A stretch of 64,000 bases of DNA from Lachnospiraceae bacterium (lineage in GTDB: Bacteria > Bacillota > Clostridia > Lachnospirales > Lachnospiraceae), in the NCBI GenBank assembly GCA_910573755.1, contig CAJTBO010000009.1, forward strand, positions 62,001 to 126,000, read 5' to 3'. The notes under the pieces were generated by a model, which saw only the letters and a list, made by a program, of their open reading frames with translations, did no database searches and was not told the DNA's origin. Position 1 is the first letter of the stretch. Each line of letters opens with the position of its first letter. Shown piece by piece: positions 1 through 8,058 of the stretch. A program made the position numbers and the translations under genes.

Positions 1-68
1 TTAAAGTTTCTTCTTGTACCGAACAGATTCGGCGGACTGAACATCCGGTTAATATTAAAATAATTCAT
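1..68 (-). CDS. Start of an unidentified leftward gene, cut by the window edge
   Basis: On the minus strand a GAGGTGG ribosome binding site sits 5 bases before an ATG at 68-66, and an open frame of 22 codons (beginning MNYFNINRMFSPPN) runs to the left edge without a stop. It is divergent from the glutamine synthetase gene. The fragment is too short to assign a family. The support is the strong binding site and the open frame only. Confidence 0.45.
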   Translation of the reverse strand, partial: MNYFNINRMFSPPNLFGTRRNF

Positions 69-442
69 TTGAACCACCTCATTTATATTCAATATTGAGT
101 GACGATACCATGATAAGTTTTTGCAATTGTTTTGAAGGGGTATATCATGTTGGGTTTGCCGGAGGGCTATATTAAATTATATGCATATAGGGCGACATTG
201 GTCCGACAGTGATTCCAGTTTGGCGGCAATCTATTTTCGGTTCGTCACAACATCTCTTGAAATCGTCAGGAAATCGTTGTATTCTTTTTATATATGGTAC
301 TGCCGGTTTAAAATCCGGACAGTATTGTATGGCGGTATCATATTTCATGCCGGACGGAACCAGCGGCAGAAGAGAGTCGCGGCAGGTTCAAAGTTATGAT
401 CCAGCAGAAAAGCAAGGGAAAAAGAAAGCGAGGAATGGGGCT
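69..442 (+). promoter_or_regulatory. Long glnA upstream/leader region with a hairpin at 298-324
   Basis: This 374-base stretch separates the divergent gene at the left edge from glutamine synthetase. An open frame can be extended upstream through it, but the extension lacks glutamine synthetase sequence, so I treat it as leader. A hairpin lies at 298-324: TACTG and CCGG pair with CCGG and CAGTA around an 8-base loop, with one bulged A. Nitrogen genes of Clostridia are often controlled in the leader by antitermination. I cannot show that here, because no T-tract follows the hairpin. Confidence 0.35.
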
Positions 443-1873
443 ATGGGCAAAAGCAAAGAAATCAGGAAACTGTGCGAGGAGAAGCAGATCCGCATGATCG
501 ACTTTAAGATGACGGACATCGACGGGCGCTGGCGGCATATCACGATACCGGTGGAGCGGTTCGATGAGAATACTTTTGTGTACGGAATCGGCTTTGATGG
601 TTCCAACTACGGATATGCGCCGGTCGAGAAGAGCGACATGGTATTTCTGCCGGATCCGGATACGGCTTATGTAGATCCGTTTGCAGAGGTGCCGACACTG
701 ACCATGTGCGGAAATGTGTGTGTGATCGGAAAAGAGGAAAATAAGCCTTTTGACCAGTATCCGAAGAATGTTTCCCTGCGGGCGGTGGAATACATGAAGG
801 AGAGCGGCATTGCGGATACCATGGTGATCGGACCGGAATTTGAGTTTTATCTGTTTGATACGGCACGTTTCGAGGTGTCGCCGAGACAGTGCGGCTACCA
901 GATCGACACCAGACAGGCGGCATGGAATATGAGCCTTGATAGCCGGGGAAATAACGGTTATGAGGTGCCCCATCAGGGCGGTTATCATGTGGCGGCGCCG
1001 CAGGATGTGGGGTATGATTTGAGAAGCCGTATCTGCATGGAGATGGAAGACTGGGGCATCAAGGTAAAATACCATCATCATGAGGTGGGTGGTCCGGGCC
1101 AGATGGAGATTGAGGTGGAACTGGCGGATATGCCCGAGATGGCTGATAATACTATGATCATCAAATATATCATCAAAAATATGGCGGCAAGGGAGGGAAA
1201 GACCGCAACCTTCCTGCCAAAGCCAATCTATCAGGAGGCAGGCAGCGGGATGCATGTACATATGCTGCTTAAGAAGGACGGAAAGCCGTTATTCTATGAT
1301 GAGAACGGTTATTCGGGTTTAAGCAAGACGGCGCATTATTTTATCGGCGGCCTGCTGACTCACATTGCTTCTTTATGTGCTTTTACCAATCCTTCCACCA
1401 ATTCCTTCAAGAGGCTGGTGCCGGGATATGAGGCGCCGGTGACGATCGGCTATGCCACATCCAACAGAAGCGCGGTGATCCGGATTCCCGCTTACGCGAA
1501 ATCACCGGAGACAAAGCGGTTTGAACTGCGCAATCCCGATGCCACGGCGAATCCTTACTATGCTTACGCGGCGATCCTGATGGCGGGGCTGGATGGTATC
1601 GAAAAACAGATCGATCCTGCGGCAATGGGCTGGGGACCTTATGATTTTAACCTGTATACGCTTTCCGCGGAGGAGCAGAAAAAGATAAAGGGTCTGCCGA
1701 AAACGCTGGATGAGGCGCTGGATGCACTGGAAGCGGACCATGATTATCTGACAAAGGGCGGCGTATTCCCCGAGCGGCTGATCGACGTCTGGGTTGCACG
1801 GAAACGTGCGGAAGCGAAGAAGGCGAGTGAGATTCCGACGCCGGCGGAGTTTGCGATGTATTATGATCTGTAA
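443..1873 (+). CDS. glnA: Type I glutamine synthetase
   Basis: This protein of about 476 residues should catalyse ATP-dependent formation of glutamine from glutamate and ammonia in the cytoplasm. The start at MGKSKEIRKL is chosen because family sequence begins there; the frame stays open for 78 more codons upstream but shows nothing conserved. Visible signatures are the beta-grasp segment with DGSNYGYAPVEKSD, GPEFEFYLFD at the active-site glutamates, HHHEVGGPGQMEIE, GSGMHVHM, NPSTNSFKRLVPGYEAP (nucleotide/glutamate site) and RFELRNPDATANPYYAYA. Length and motifs fit the GSI class. It appears monocistronic, with an intrinsic terminator about 120 bases downstream. Regulation is unknown; the long leader suggests transcript-level control. 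Confidence 0.95.
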   Translation: MGKSKEIRKLCEEKQIRMIDFKMTDIDGRWRHITIPVERFDENTFVYGIGFDGSNYGYAPVEKSDMVFLPDPDTAYVDPFAEVPTLTMCGNVCVIGKEENKPFDQYPKNVSLRAVEYMKESGIADTMVIGPEFEFYLFDTARFEVSPRQCGYQIDTRQAAWNMSLDSRGNNGYEVPHQGGYHVAAPQDVGYDLRSRICMEMEDWGIKVKYHHHEVGGPGQMEIEVELADMPEMADNTMIIKYIIKNMAAREGKTATFLPKPIYQEAGSGMHVHMLLKKDGKPLFYDENGYSGLSKTAHYFIGGLLTHIASLCAFTNPSTNSFKRLVPGYEAPVTIGYATSNRSAVIRIPAYAKSPETKRFELRNPDATANPYYAYAAILMAGLDGIEKQIDPAAMGWGPYDFNLYTLSAEEQKKIKGLPKTLDEALDALEADHDYLTKGGVFPERLIDVWVARKRAEAKKASEIPTPAEFAMYYDL

Positions 1874-1885
1874 GGGGACTTTTGG

Positions 1886-1990
1886 ATGCGGCGCTGCAGT
1901 GTGGCAGGTATGCAGAACCGGCAGGGAAAGTATTCCGGATCGAGTATGGAATCCTGTTTTGTGAAAAAGGGATATCGGCAGATCAACTGA
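1886..1990 (+). CDS. Possible 34-residue small ORF between glnA and its terminator
   Basis: An AAGGGG-like ribosome binding site 6 bases upstream precedes an ATG with 34 codons ending in TGA, just before the glnA terminator. The peptide begins MRRCSVAGMQNRQG and has no recognisable domain or membrane segment. It may be chance, since the site overlaps the glnA stop codon. Confidence 0.2.
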   Translation: MRRCSVAGMQNRQGKYSGSSMESCFVKKGYRQIN

Positions 1991-1994
1991 AAAG

Positions 1995-2023
1995 AGCGGC
2001 AGCTTGAGCCTGCCGCTTTTTTT
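1995..2023 (+). terminator. Intrinsic terminator of glnA
   Basis: A perfect stem AGCGGCAG / CTGCCGCT with a 7-base loop is followed directly by a run of seven T. It is correctly placed to end the glnA transcript. Confidence 0.9.
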
Positions 2024-2048
2024 CATCATATAGGAAAGTTCGTCCTAT

Positions 2049-2150
2049 ATGACAAACCCTCCGGGGGATGCGCATTGTGCACATAAGGGAAATGGCTGCT
2101 GTCGCAGCCGTGCTTCGGCGCGAGGGTGCGTTTTGACATAAGTTTGTCAT
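2049..2150. repeat. Compact structured element with terminal inverted repeats
   Basis: The outer arms ATGACAAAC (2049-2057) and GTTTGTCAT (2142-2150) are perfect inverted repeats about 100 bases apart. CCCTC (2058-2062) can pair with GAGGG (2122-2126). Inside lie two further hairpins: GGCTGC-TGTC-GCAGCC (2094-2109) and a TTCG-tetraloop hairpin at 2109-2122. There is no ORF. The layout suggests either a small palindromic genomic repeat (MITE or REP-like) or a structured RNA; I cannot tell which from one copy. Confidence 0.5.
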
Positions 2151-2177
2151 CTGGTTTTTGACTGTGTTGCGGGAGAT

Positions 2178-2429
2178 TCAGGAGGCGAGGCTTCCCTTGT
2201 TCATTACCCAGCGGAAAATGCTGTCAAAGTCCTGTCGGTTGTGGAAGATCAGTTCGATCTCGCTGATACGGCCGTTAATCAGGGAGATCGGAAGAAGGTT
2301 TTCCTGAATGCCCTGTTGTGTCAGGGGTGTTCTGGAGCCGCTTTTCTCATCCACAAATTCTACTTCGCCCTGGCATGCAGCCAGCTTTTTGAAAAAATTA
2401 CAGGTGTTATTAATATTATAGATCTTCAT
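2178..2429 (-). CDS. Small conserved-looking protein of unknown function
   Basis: The 83-residue leftward gene begins MKIYNINNTCNFFKKL and is preceded by a strong GAGGAGG ribosome binding site at ideal spacing, so I accept it as real. The protein is soluble, with an acidic central segment (EVEFVDEKSGS) and a C-terminal helix (DSIFRWVMNKG). I recall similar short proteins in Lachnospiraceae but not an established function, and I assign none. It is convergent with glnA and divergent from the AraC-type regulator. Confidence 0.65.
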   Translation of the reverse strand: MKIYNINNTCNFFKKLAACQGEVEFVDEKSGSRTPLTQQGIQENLLPISLINGRISEIELIFHNRQDFDSIFRWVMNKGSLAS

Positions 2430-2582
2430 ACAGATTCCTCCTCTCGATGGGTTAAAATTTGTTTTATTTTTTATGGAAGCAGTATTATGCTTTCCAAGCT
2501 TTCTAAGGATGCTTTGTTATATTTTGCTGATACTCCATTAGTTTATTTCGAGGCAGTTTATATTTTGAGATTATTATTTTAT

Positions 2583-2660
2583 GTTTCATATTTTCGGTTT
2601 CATATTTTCCGTTTATATTTTCGGTTTCATATTTTCGGTTTATATTTTCCGTTTATATGT
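2583..2660. repeat. Short tandem repeats, 13-14-base unit, six copies
   Basis: Six head-to-tail copies of a unit close to GTTTCATATTTTCG or GTTTATATTTTCC lie in the AT-rich gap upstream of the AraC-type gene; the last copy is partial. The rest of 2430-2782 is AT-rich with no gene. The repeats could be polymerase-slippage sites altering promoter spacing, but no function is shown. Confidence 0.75.
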
Positions 2661-2782
2661 TATAAGTGGCATCCTTGTTCTGTTTATGATATGATTATAT
2701 AGAAAAATTGGCGTTAAAAAAATAAATATAAAGACAAAAGATGGCACTATACAGCCAAAAACAGAGAAAGGTTGGCGATATA

Positions 2783-3691
2783 ATGATATTCGGGCTGAGA
2801 CTGAATGATAATCTGGAAGAAGATGTGACACATCCTGTGGAAGGGTTTCCGCATATGTTTGACTGTGATGAGGTGGCGCGCCAGCCAGGCGGTTTTGTTC
2901 CCTGGCACTGGCATGCGGATGTGGAGTTTATGTGGATGGTGCAGGGCGGAATGCGGGTGGATACGAGCAATCATTCCTTTGCGCTTTATGCGGGAGAGGG
3001 CGCTTTCATCAATTCCAATATGCTTCATTATAAGGAACCGCTGCCCGGGATCGCGCCGATGTCCTTGAATCAGCTTTTTGATGTACAGCTTCTGGCAGGC
3101 GGACATAAAAATGTATTTGAACAGAAATATATTACGCCTGTTATTGAATGCAGGGAACTGGAGGCACTGGTCTTTCGTCCGTCAGAGGCGAGGCAGAGGA
3201 AGATCCTTGAGTTACTGCGCCATTCCTATGACGCGGCGGAGCAGGGGGAGTACGGGTATGAGTTTACGGTGCGAAATGACCTGTCCTCCATGTGGTGCCT
3301 GCTTTGTCAGGAGGCTGCGTCTGTGATTCAGGCAAAAAAGGTGGTGCGCTCTCTGGGGGAGGAGCGTGTCAAAAAGATGATGCTCTATATCAGGGATCAT
3401 TACAGTGAAAAAATTTCGTTAGAGCAGATCGCGGCGGCGGCGGGCATCAGCGAGCGGGAATGTCTGCGCTGCTTCCATGATATGCTGAATACGTCGCCGT
3501 TTGGTTACCTGATGGATTATCGCGTGAGGCGGGCAGCGGATCTTTTGCGGGAAACGGACAGGACGGTCACGGATATTGCCTATGCCTGCGGTTTTTTCGG
3601 AACCAGTTATTTTGGAAAAGTGTTTAAAAAGAGTATGAACTGTACGCCGGGGCAGTACAGGGAGCTTTATCGGGAAACCGGGAAGGGATGA
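2783..3691 (+). CDS. AraC-family transcriptional regulator with cupin sensor domain
   Basis: The protein of about 302 residues has an N-terminal cupin-like sensing domain (PWHWHADVEFMWMVQGG, then AGEGAFINSNMLH) and a C-terminal pair of helix-turn-helix motifs (SLEQIAAAAGISERECLRCF; TDIAYACGFFGTSYFGKVFK, ending TPGQYREL). This is the usual AraC layout for sugar- or metabolite-responsive regulators. I chose the ATG at 2783 (MIFGLRLNDN) because GAAAGG lies upstream and the 14 extra codons before it carry no domain sequence. The ligand and targets are not visible. Its 3' end is directly followed by a small membrane protein gene, probably co-transcribed. Confidence 0.85.
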   Translation: MIFGLRLNDNLEEDVTHPVEGFPHMFDCDEVARQPGGFVPWHWHADVEFMWMVQGGMRVDTSNHSFALYAGEGAFINSNMLHYKEPLPGIAPMSLNQLFDVQLLAGGHKNVFEQKYITPVIECRELEALVFRPSEARQRKILELLRHSYDAAEQGEYGYEFTVRNDLSSMWCLLCQEAASVIQAKKVVRSLGEERVKKMMLYIRDHYSEKISLEQIAAAAGISERECLRCFHDMLNTSPFGYLMDYRVRRAADLLRETDRTVTDIAYACGFFGTSYFGKVFKKSMNCTPGQYRELYRETGKG

Positions 3692-3705
3692 GGGGGGAAA
3701 GGTTT

Positions 3706-4176
3706 ATGACGGATATCCTGCGGAAAAAGGAGAGTGGGAGGCAGAAAGGTATATGGAAGAAAATCGTACCTGTCATGCTGCTTGTTATTGCGCTGTTCGG
3801 GGGAAAGTTTGCGGGAGGCCATGAAAGGAAGGAGGATGGGGCGTCTGGAGAGAGGGTGGCTGACAGGATTGCCGAACAGGCAGGACAGGAGGTTGAAGCC
3901 GTTGATCTGCAAAGAAACAGATCGGAAGAACAGACGGATAGGAGCGCAGATTCCGGAATCGGGAATATCGGGCAGTACGGATTAAGGAGCAGATTGCTTG
4001 CCGCACAGGAGCAGGTATTCTATGAAATGCCGGATGAAGCAGGTATTTTGCAGAGAAGCCCGGCTGACAAAAATGTTCGGGAAACTGCGGAGGAAGAGGC
4101 GGCTTCGAGAGCGGAAAAATATAAGATGACGCCTCAGGCAACAGAGATTCCGGGGAACAGGGAAGCGTTTCGTTAA
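3706..4176 (+). CDS. Hypothetical single-pass membrane protein
   Basis: The protein is about 156 residues. The ATG at 3706 is preferred because GGGGGGAAAGG lies just before it; an ATG at 3688 overlaps the stop of the regulator. A short basic N-terminus is followed by one hydrophobic segment (IVPVMLLVIALFGG) and then a Glu/Gln/Arg-rich hydrophilic tail of about 120 residues, presumably extracellular. No known domain is recognised. Its position suggests joint expression with the AraC-type regulator. Confidence 0.55.
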   Translation: MTDILRKKESGRQKGIWKKIVPVMLLVIALFGGKFAGGHERKEDGASGERVADRIAEQAGQEVEAVDLQRNRSEEQTDRSADSGIGNIGQYGLRSRLLAAQEQVFYEMPDEAGILQRSPADKNVRETAEEEAASRAEKYKMTPQATEIPGNREAFR

Positions 4177-4208
4177 TAAAAGAGTATAAATCCGGTAAGA
4201 AGGAGGCG

Positions 4209-4301
4209 ATGGAAAAAGTAGGGTTATATTGGCAGCGGGATGTATTATTTTGGAATGTGATTGTGTGGAAAATAGGATTTTTCATTGCTGTTTGTGCTTG
4301 A
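4209..4301 (+). CDS. Possible 30-residue hydrophobic small protein
   Basis: AAGGAGG lies immediately upstream of an ATG, although the spacing is only about 2 bases. The frame encodes MEKVGLYWQRDV followed by a hydrophobic tail (WNVIVWKIGFFIAVCA) that could span a membrane. It may be a small membrane peptide or chance. It lies just outside the mobile unit that begins near 4321. Confidence 0.25.
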   Translation: MEKVGLYWQRDVLFWNVIVWKIGFFIAVCA

Positions 4302-4837
4302 GTAAAACGAAAGGAATGAGTGATTATTATGAAAATTCGCAGAATTGGATATTCTGCGAAAAAGTAGTACTTATTGCATACTTACAATTTTTATATCGGC
4401 ATTTATCATACAACAGATAAGTAGTTTTGTCAATTTGAAGGAAAAATTTGGCCGCTTTGCTACCTGTTCTGCAGACATTGAGAAATACTGTAGTACTTCG
4501 ATTTATCTATCAGCATTAAAACAGTAAAACAATTCACCAAAAAAATGCACAATACAGGATATATGGTTTTATTTAAATTTTAGAACTAATTTTGACTATA
4601 TTATGTGATTTCTTTGTTTATTTTTTCTGGAATGGTTTCTATTTTTCTACATCATTTTTTCATTTTATACTTGTCTTTTCTCATCATTTTGTGTTAAAAA
4701 GAATGAAAGCACATCAAAAATCAAAAGATTTTTATTGTCTTAGAGCACATGTATATCTGTACATTTTCCGCATCGCAAGAACACTTTTTCTGTAAAGTAC
4801 GGATTCTGTTCAGTCACATCACAAAGGAGCATATCTT
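4302..4837. other. AT-rich stretch without a convincing gene
   Basis: Apart from the 25-bp semi-palindrome at 4336-4360 and the ribosome binding site of the first rpn gene (AAGGAGC before 4838), I see no supported gene. Short open frames here encode mainly Phe-, Tyr- and Leu-rich translations of T-rich DNA. GTAGTACTT occurs twice (near 4364 and 4492). Confidence 0.5.
4336..4360. repeat. Left copy of a 25-bp semi-palindromic site (candidate recombination site)
   Basis: Perfect 10-base arms TTCGCAGAAT and ATTCTGCGAA flank a 5-base core TGGAT. The same 25 bases occur at 8059-8083 in exact inverted orientation (core ATCCA). Paired arms around a short asymmetric core are the usual form of a tyrosine recombinase crossover site. 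A weaker reading is a leftward terminator, since a T run follows on the minus strand. Confidence 0.6.
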
Positions 4838-6613
4838 ATGAATCATCTGAAAACTTCCGGCAGTATATCCAAACTGGCATCTTTCACCGGCACGATTGGC
4901 TATCCCCTTATGAATGACTACATGTTTCGGAGCGTTATGCAGAGCAATGAAAATGTATTAAAAGGGCTTCTATGTTCTTTGCTGCACTTAAATCCGAATG
5001 ATATCTGGTCTGTGCAGATTCTTAATCCTATTGAATTAGGAAAAAAGATCAGTGATAAGGACTTTATTTTGGATATCAAAATTCTGATGAACAACAACAC
5101 ATCTATCAATCTCGAAATGCAGGTGAACAACCGGTATAACTGGCCGGAACGGTCTCTGGTTTACCTGTCACGGCTTTTTGACGGTCTGAATGCGGGAGAA
5201 GCCTACAAAGCTGTAAAACCTGCATTCCAGATCGGAATCCTGAACTTTACGCCGTTTCCCCGATATCCCGAATTTTTCGGTACCTATAAAATGTTGAATA
5301 TAAAAAACTATCATAAATATAGTGACAAGTTTACCATACATGTGTTAGACTTAACGCAGATTCATCTGGCTGCCAAAGAAGATAAAGATTATGATCTTGA
5401 TAAATGGGCACGGCTGTTTAACGCATTGACATGGGAGGATTTCAAAATGATCTCAGCAGACAATAGAAGCATGCAGGAAGCGGGAGAAACACTTTTTACC
5501 CTTAATGAAGATGACCGGATCCGTAATCAATGCGAAGCAAGAGAAGATTACCGCCGGACATGGGATGGCGTAAAACAGGATATGGATGAACTGCAGGTGA
5601 AAATAGCTGAATTAAAATCTATGATTACTGATTTGAAATCAATAAATGAGAAAAAAGACAATCGCATCGCCTCATTAGAAGCGCAGATTGCCGAATTGCA
5701 ACGGCGGTCTTAAATTAAAAATTGCTTTCAATTTTTGTGCAACAATTGTCATCAATATTTTATTTCTTAAGGTATATATATCTGAATAATTCGTACTATG
5801 GAAATATCAATTTCTGCAAAATGTAAATTCAGACAGACACATCACAAAGGAGCATATCTTATGAATCATCTGAAAACTTCCGGCAGTATATCCAAACTGG
5901 CATCTTTCACCGGCACGATTGGCTATCCCCTTATGAATGACTACATGTTTCGGAGCGTTATGCAGAGCAATGAAAATGTATTAAAAGGGCTTCTATGTTC
6001 TTTGCTGCACTTAAATCCGAATGATATCTGGTCTGTGCAGATTCTTAATCCTATTGAATTAGGAAAAAAGATCAGTGATAAGGACTTTATTTTGGATATC
6101 AAAATTCTGATGAACAACAACACATCTATCAATCTCGAAATGCAGGTGAACAACCGGTATAACTGGCCGGAACGGTCTCTGGTTTACCTGTCACGGCTTT
6201 TTGACGGTCTGAATACGGGAGAAGCCTACAAAGCTGTAAAACCTGCATTCCAGATCGGAATTCTGAACTTTACGCCGTTTCCCCGATATCCCGAATTTTT
6301 CAGTACCTATAAAATGTTGAATATAAAAAACTATCATAAATATAGTGACAAGTTTACTATACATGTGTTAGACTTAACTCAGATTCATCTGGCTGCCAAA
6401 GAAGATAAAGATTATGATCTTGATAAATGGGCACGGCTGTTTAACGCATTGACATGGGAGGATTTCAAAATGATCTCAGCAGACAATAGAAGCATGCAGG
6501 AAGCGGGAGAAACACTTTTTACCCTTAATGAAGATGACCGGATCCGTAATCAATGCGAAGCAAGAGAAGATTACCGCCGGACATGGGATGGCGTGAAGCA
6601 GAATATGGATGAG
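4815..6613 (+). repeat. Tandem duplication carrying the two rpn genes
   Basis: The sequence from 4815 repeats at 5838 with a constant offset of 1023 bases, starting at CACATCACAAAGGAGC (the shared ribosome binding site). Only about five single-base differences are visible over the first 740 bases of coding sequence. Differences then accumulate from the end of the nuclease domain, in the coiled-coil-coding part. This looks like a recent duplication. Confidence 0.9.
4838..5713 (+). CDS. Rpn family PD-(D/E)XK recombination-promoting nuclease, copy 1
   Basis: The 291-residue protein belongs to the Rpn/putative-transposase branch of the PD-(D/E)XK nucleases, DNA endonucleases linked to recombination and, in some bacteria, phage defence. 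The core contains NDYMFRSVM (N-terminal helix), D79 in FILDIKI and E93-x-Q95 in NLEMQ, the expected catalytic set. The C-terminal 60 residues form a coiled coil (MDELQVKIAELKSM, then ASLEAQIAELQ). Family members elsewhere use an internally started C-terminal product as antitoxin, and this tail is the candidate region. It is followed by an almost identical copy, then an integrase and a dead TnpB. Confidence 0.88.
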   Translation: MNHLKTSGSISKLASFTGTIGYPLMNDYMFRSVMQSNENVLKGLLCSLLHLNPNDIWSVQILNPIELGKKISDKDFILDIKILMNNNTSINLEMQVNNRYNWPERSLVYLSRLFDGLNAGEAYKAVKPAFQIGILNFTPFPRYPEFFGTYKMLNIKNYHKYSDKFTIHVLDLTQIHLAAKEDKDYDLDKWARLFNALTWEDFKMISADNRSMQEAGETLFTLNEDDRIRNQCEAREDYRRTWDGVKQDMDELQVKIAELKSMITDLKSINEKKDNRIASLEAQIAELQRRS

Positions 6614-6763
6614 CTGCAGATGAAAATAGCTGAGTTAAAGTTGTCGAATACCGAATTGAAATCATCAAATACTGAATTAAAATCAATGAATGAGAAAAAA
6701 GACAATCTTATTGCTTCATTAGAAGCGCAGATTGCCGAATTGCAGCGACAGACATATTTATAG
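5861..6763 (+). CDS. Rpn family PD-(D/E)XK recombination-promoting nuclease, copy 2
   Basis: This 300-residue paralogue is nearly identical to copy 1 through the nuclease core (D79, E93-x-Q95 kept; Ala to Thr and Gly to Ser changes at two places). The start at 5861 is chosen because it repeats the start and ribosome binding site of copy 1; the frame also extends 21 codons upstream without homology. The tail differs: copy 2 has an extra run of seven-residue heptads (LKLSNTE, LKSSNTE, LKSMNEK) before the shared SLEAQIAELQ, so the coiled coil is longer. This pattern fits heptad-repeat slippage or diversification of a pairing or antitoxin surface. Confidence 0.88.
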   Translation: MNHLKTSGSISKLASFTGTIGYPLMNDYMFRSVMQSNENVLKGLLCSLLHLNPNDIWSVQILNPIELGKKISDKDFILDIKILMNNNTSINLEMQVNNRYNWPERSLVYLSRLFDGLNTGEAYKAVKPAFQIGILNFTPFPRYPEFFSTYKMLNIKNYHKYSDKFTIHVLDLTQIHLAAKEDKDYDLDKWARLFNALTWEDFKMISADNRSMQEAGETLFTLNEDDRIRNQCEAREDYRRTWDGVKQNMDELQMKIAELKLSNTELKSSNTELKSMNEKKDNLIASLEAQIAELQRQTYL

Positions 6764-6987
6764 ATAAGAATGTAAAATTATGTTTGTTTTTATCCCCGAT
6801 TTTCCGCCAACAAATCTGATTTTATCTTGATCACATCACCTTTTCCATAATTGTGTAAAATGACAGTTCACAAATAAGAAAAATAAAATTTCATACGAGA
6901 CAGTATCTTTCTTTGCTACAATTCAGACAGCAATAAATTGTTAATGTACCGATTACAGTCAGATAAACGGTCAGGAAGGAGAAAGAT

Positions 6988-8049
6988 ATGTCTGAAAACA
7001 GCAGGTATGAAAATTGCAAACAAAATAAGCGCGGAGAAGGATATGGCGCAAACAAACCAAGCCGGAACTTTCAATATATAGAAGGAAAAAGCACCAACGC
7101 ATCAGATAGGTCTCCTGAGTTCTGCAGGATTATGGAAGAATGGCTGCAACAGATAGCCGGAACCAGAAAATATTCCACTTTTATAAAATATGAAAAACTA
7201 TATAACTGTCATATTAAAAAACTGTTTGAAGGTGACTGTATAACACAGATAACGAGCAGTTACACAAAGGAAAAACTTTTATCATCAGATATGTCCGATA
7301 CTACAAAACAGAATATTCTGATATTGATCAATCAGACATTGCAATATGCGGAAGAATATTATGGATATCCGGCTGTCTTTGTTAAAAACAGGTTTGTAAG
7401 AAAAAAAAGAAAACCTGTTGTCATATTAACCAGGACAGAGCAAGTCAGATTGATGAGATTTCTGCACCATAATGTCAATATATCCAAAGCCGGAATCATT
7501 CTGTGTCTCTCAACAGGGCTGCGGCTCGGTGAAATATGCGCTCTGAAGTGGGCCGATGTTGATATGGAGCAGATGCTGCTTCATGTAAACAGAACCGTTC
7601 AGCGGATAGAAATAAAGAATGGTTTTACCAAAACCGCACTTTTAGAGACTGCCCCTAAAAGTGCTTTTTCTTTTCGGGAAATTCCGATATCGGACAGTCT
7701 GGCTTCCTTGCTTACCGTATTCAAAAAAGCCGACCAGAAATATGTATTGTGTGCTGATAAGCCTATGGAGCCGCGGACCTATCAAAATCATTTCAAATCA
7801 TACCTGAAAGAAATTGGCAGTACAGACTATAATTTTCATACTTTGAGACATACCTTTGCTACGAATTGTATTGATAATGGTATGGATATTAAAAGTTTGA
7901 GTGAGATTTTGGGACATTCCGATGTGCAGATCACACTGAACCGGTATGTTCACCCGACAATGGATACAAAACGAAAGTATATGAATGCTCTTTCAGCTAT
8001 TTACGGCCAGTTCTGTGAGCCGGATATCAAAACTGATTCTTCTATATAG
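6988..8049 (+). CDS. Tyrosine recombinase/integrase
   Basis: The 353-residue protein should cut and rejoin DNA at paired sites through a phosphotyrosine intermediate. A core-binding (SAM-like) region at about 45-135 (FCRIMEEWLQQI to LINQTLQYAEEYYG) precedes the catalytic domain. All active-site residues are visible: R179 in STGLRLGE, K224 in APKSAFSFREIP, H284 and R287 in HTLRH, H310 in LGHSD and nucleophile Y320 in LNRYVHP. It starts after AAGGAGAAAG. The N-terminal 40 residues are polar and look unstructured. It lies between the Rpn pair and the dead tnpB and within the segment bounded by the 25-bp inverted sites, suggesting that it inverts that segment or mobilises the unit. Confidence 0.92.
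   Translation: MSENSRYENCKQNKRGEGYGANKPSRNFQYIEGKSTNASDRSPEFCRIMEEWLQQIAGTRKYSTFIKYEKLYNCHIKKLFEGDCITQITSSYTKEKLLSSDMSDTTKQNILILINQTLQYAEEYYGYPAVFVKNRFVRKKRKPVVILTRTEQVRLMRFLHHNVNISKAGIILCLSTGLRLGEICALKWADVDMEQMLLHVNRTVQRIEIKNGFTKTALLETAPKSAFSFREIPISDSLASLLTVFKKADQKYVLCADKPMEPRTYQNHFKSYLKEIGSTDYNFHTLRHTFATNCIDNGMDIKSLSEILGHSDVQITLNRYVHPTMDTKRKYMNALSAIYGQFCEPDIKTDSSI
7636..7674 (+). terminator. Terminator-like hairpin inside the integrase gene
   Basis: A perfect 10-base stem GCACTTTTAG (7636-7645) / CTAAAAGTGC (7655-7664) is followed by TTTTTCTTTT. It lies in codons about 217-228, just before the catalytic Lys. It has the form of an intrinsic terminator but sits within an intact coding frame, so translation may normally suppress it. 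Confidence 0.5.
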
Positions 8050-8058
8050 CCAAAAAAA

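Noticed and set aside
209-442. N-terminal extension of glutamine synthetase
   Set aside because: The extra 78 residues lack family sequence and a ribosome binding site; the ATG at 443 fits family starts.
338-1261. Leftward 307-codon open frame opposite glnA
   Set aside because: Shadow of the glutamine synthetase gene with no independent support.
4336-4360. Simple rightward terminator
   Set aside because: No T run follows on the plus strand; only a leftward terminator reading is possible, and the exact inverted second copy favours a paired site.
4592-4795. 67-codon open frame before the first rpn gene
   Set aside because: Phe/Tyr/His-rich translation of T-rich DNA, without a ribosome binding site.
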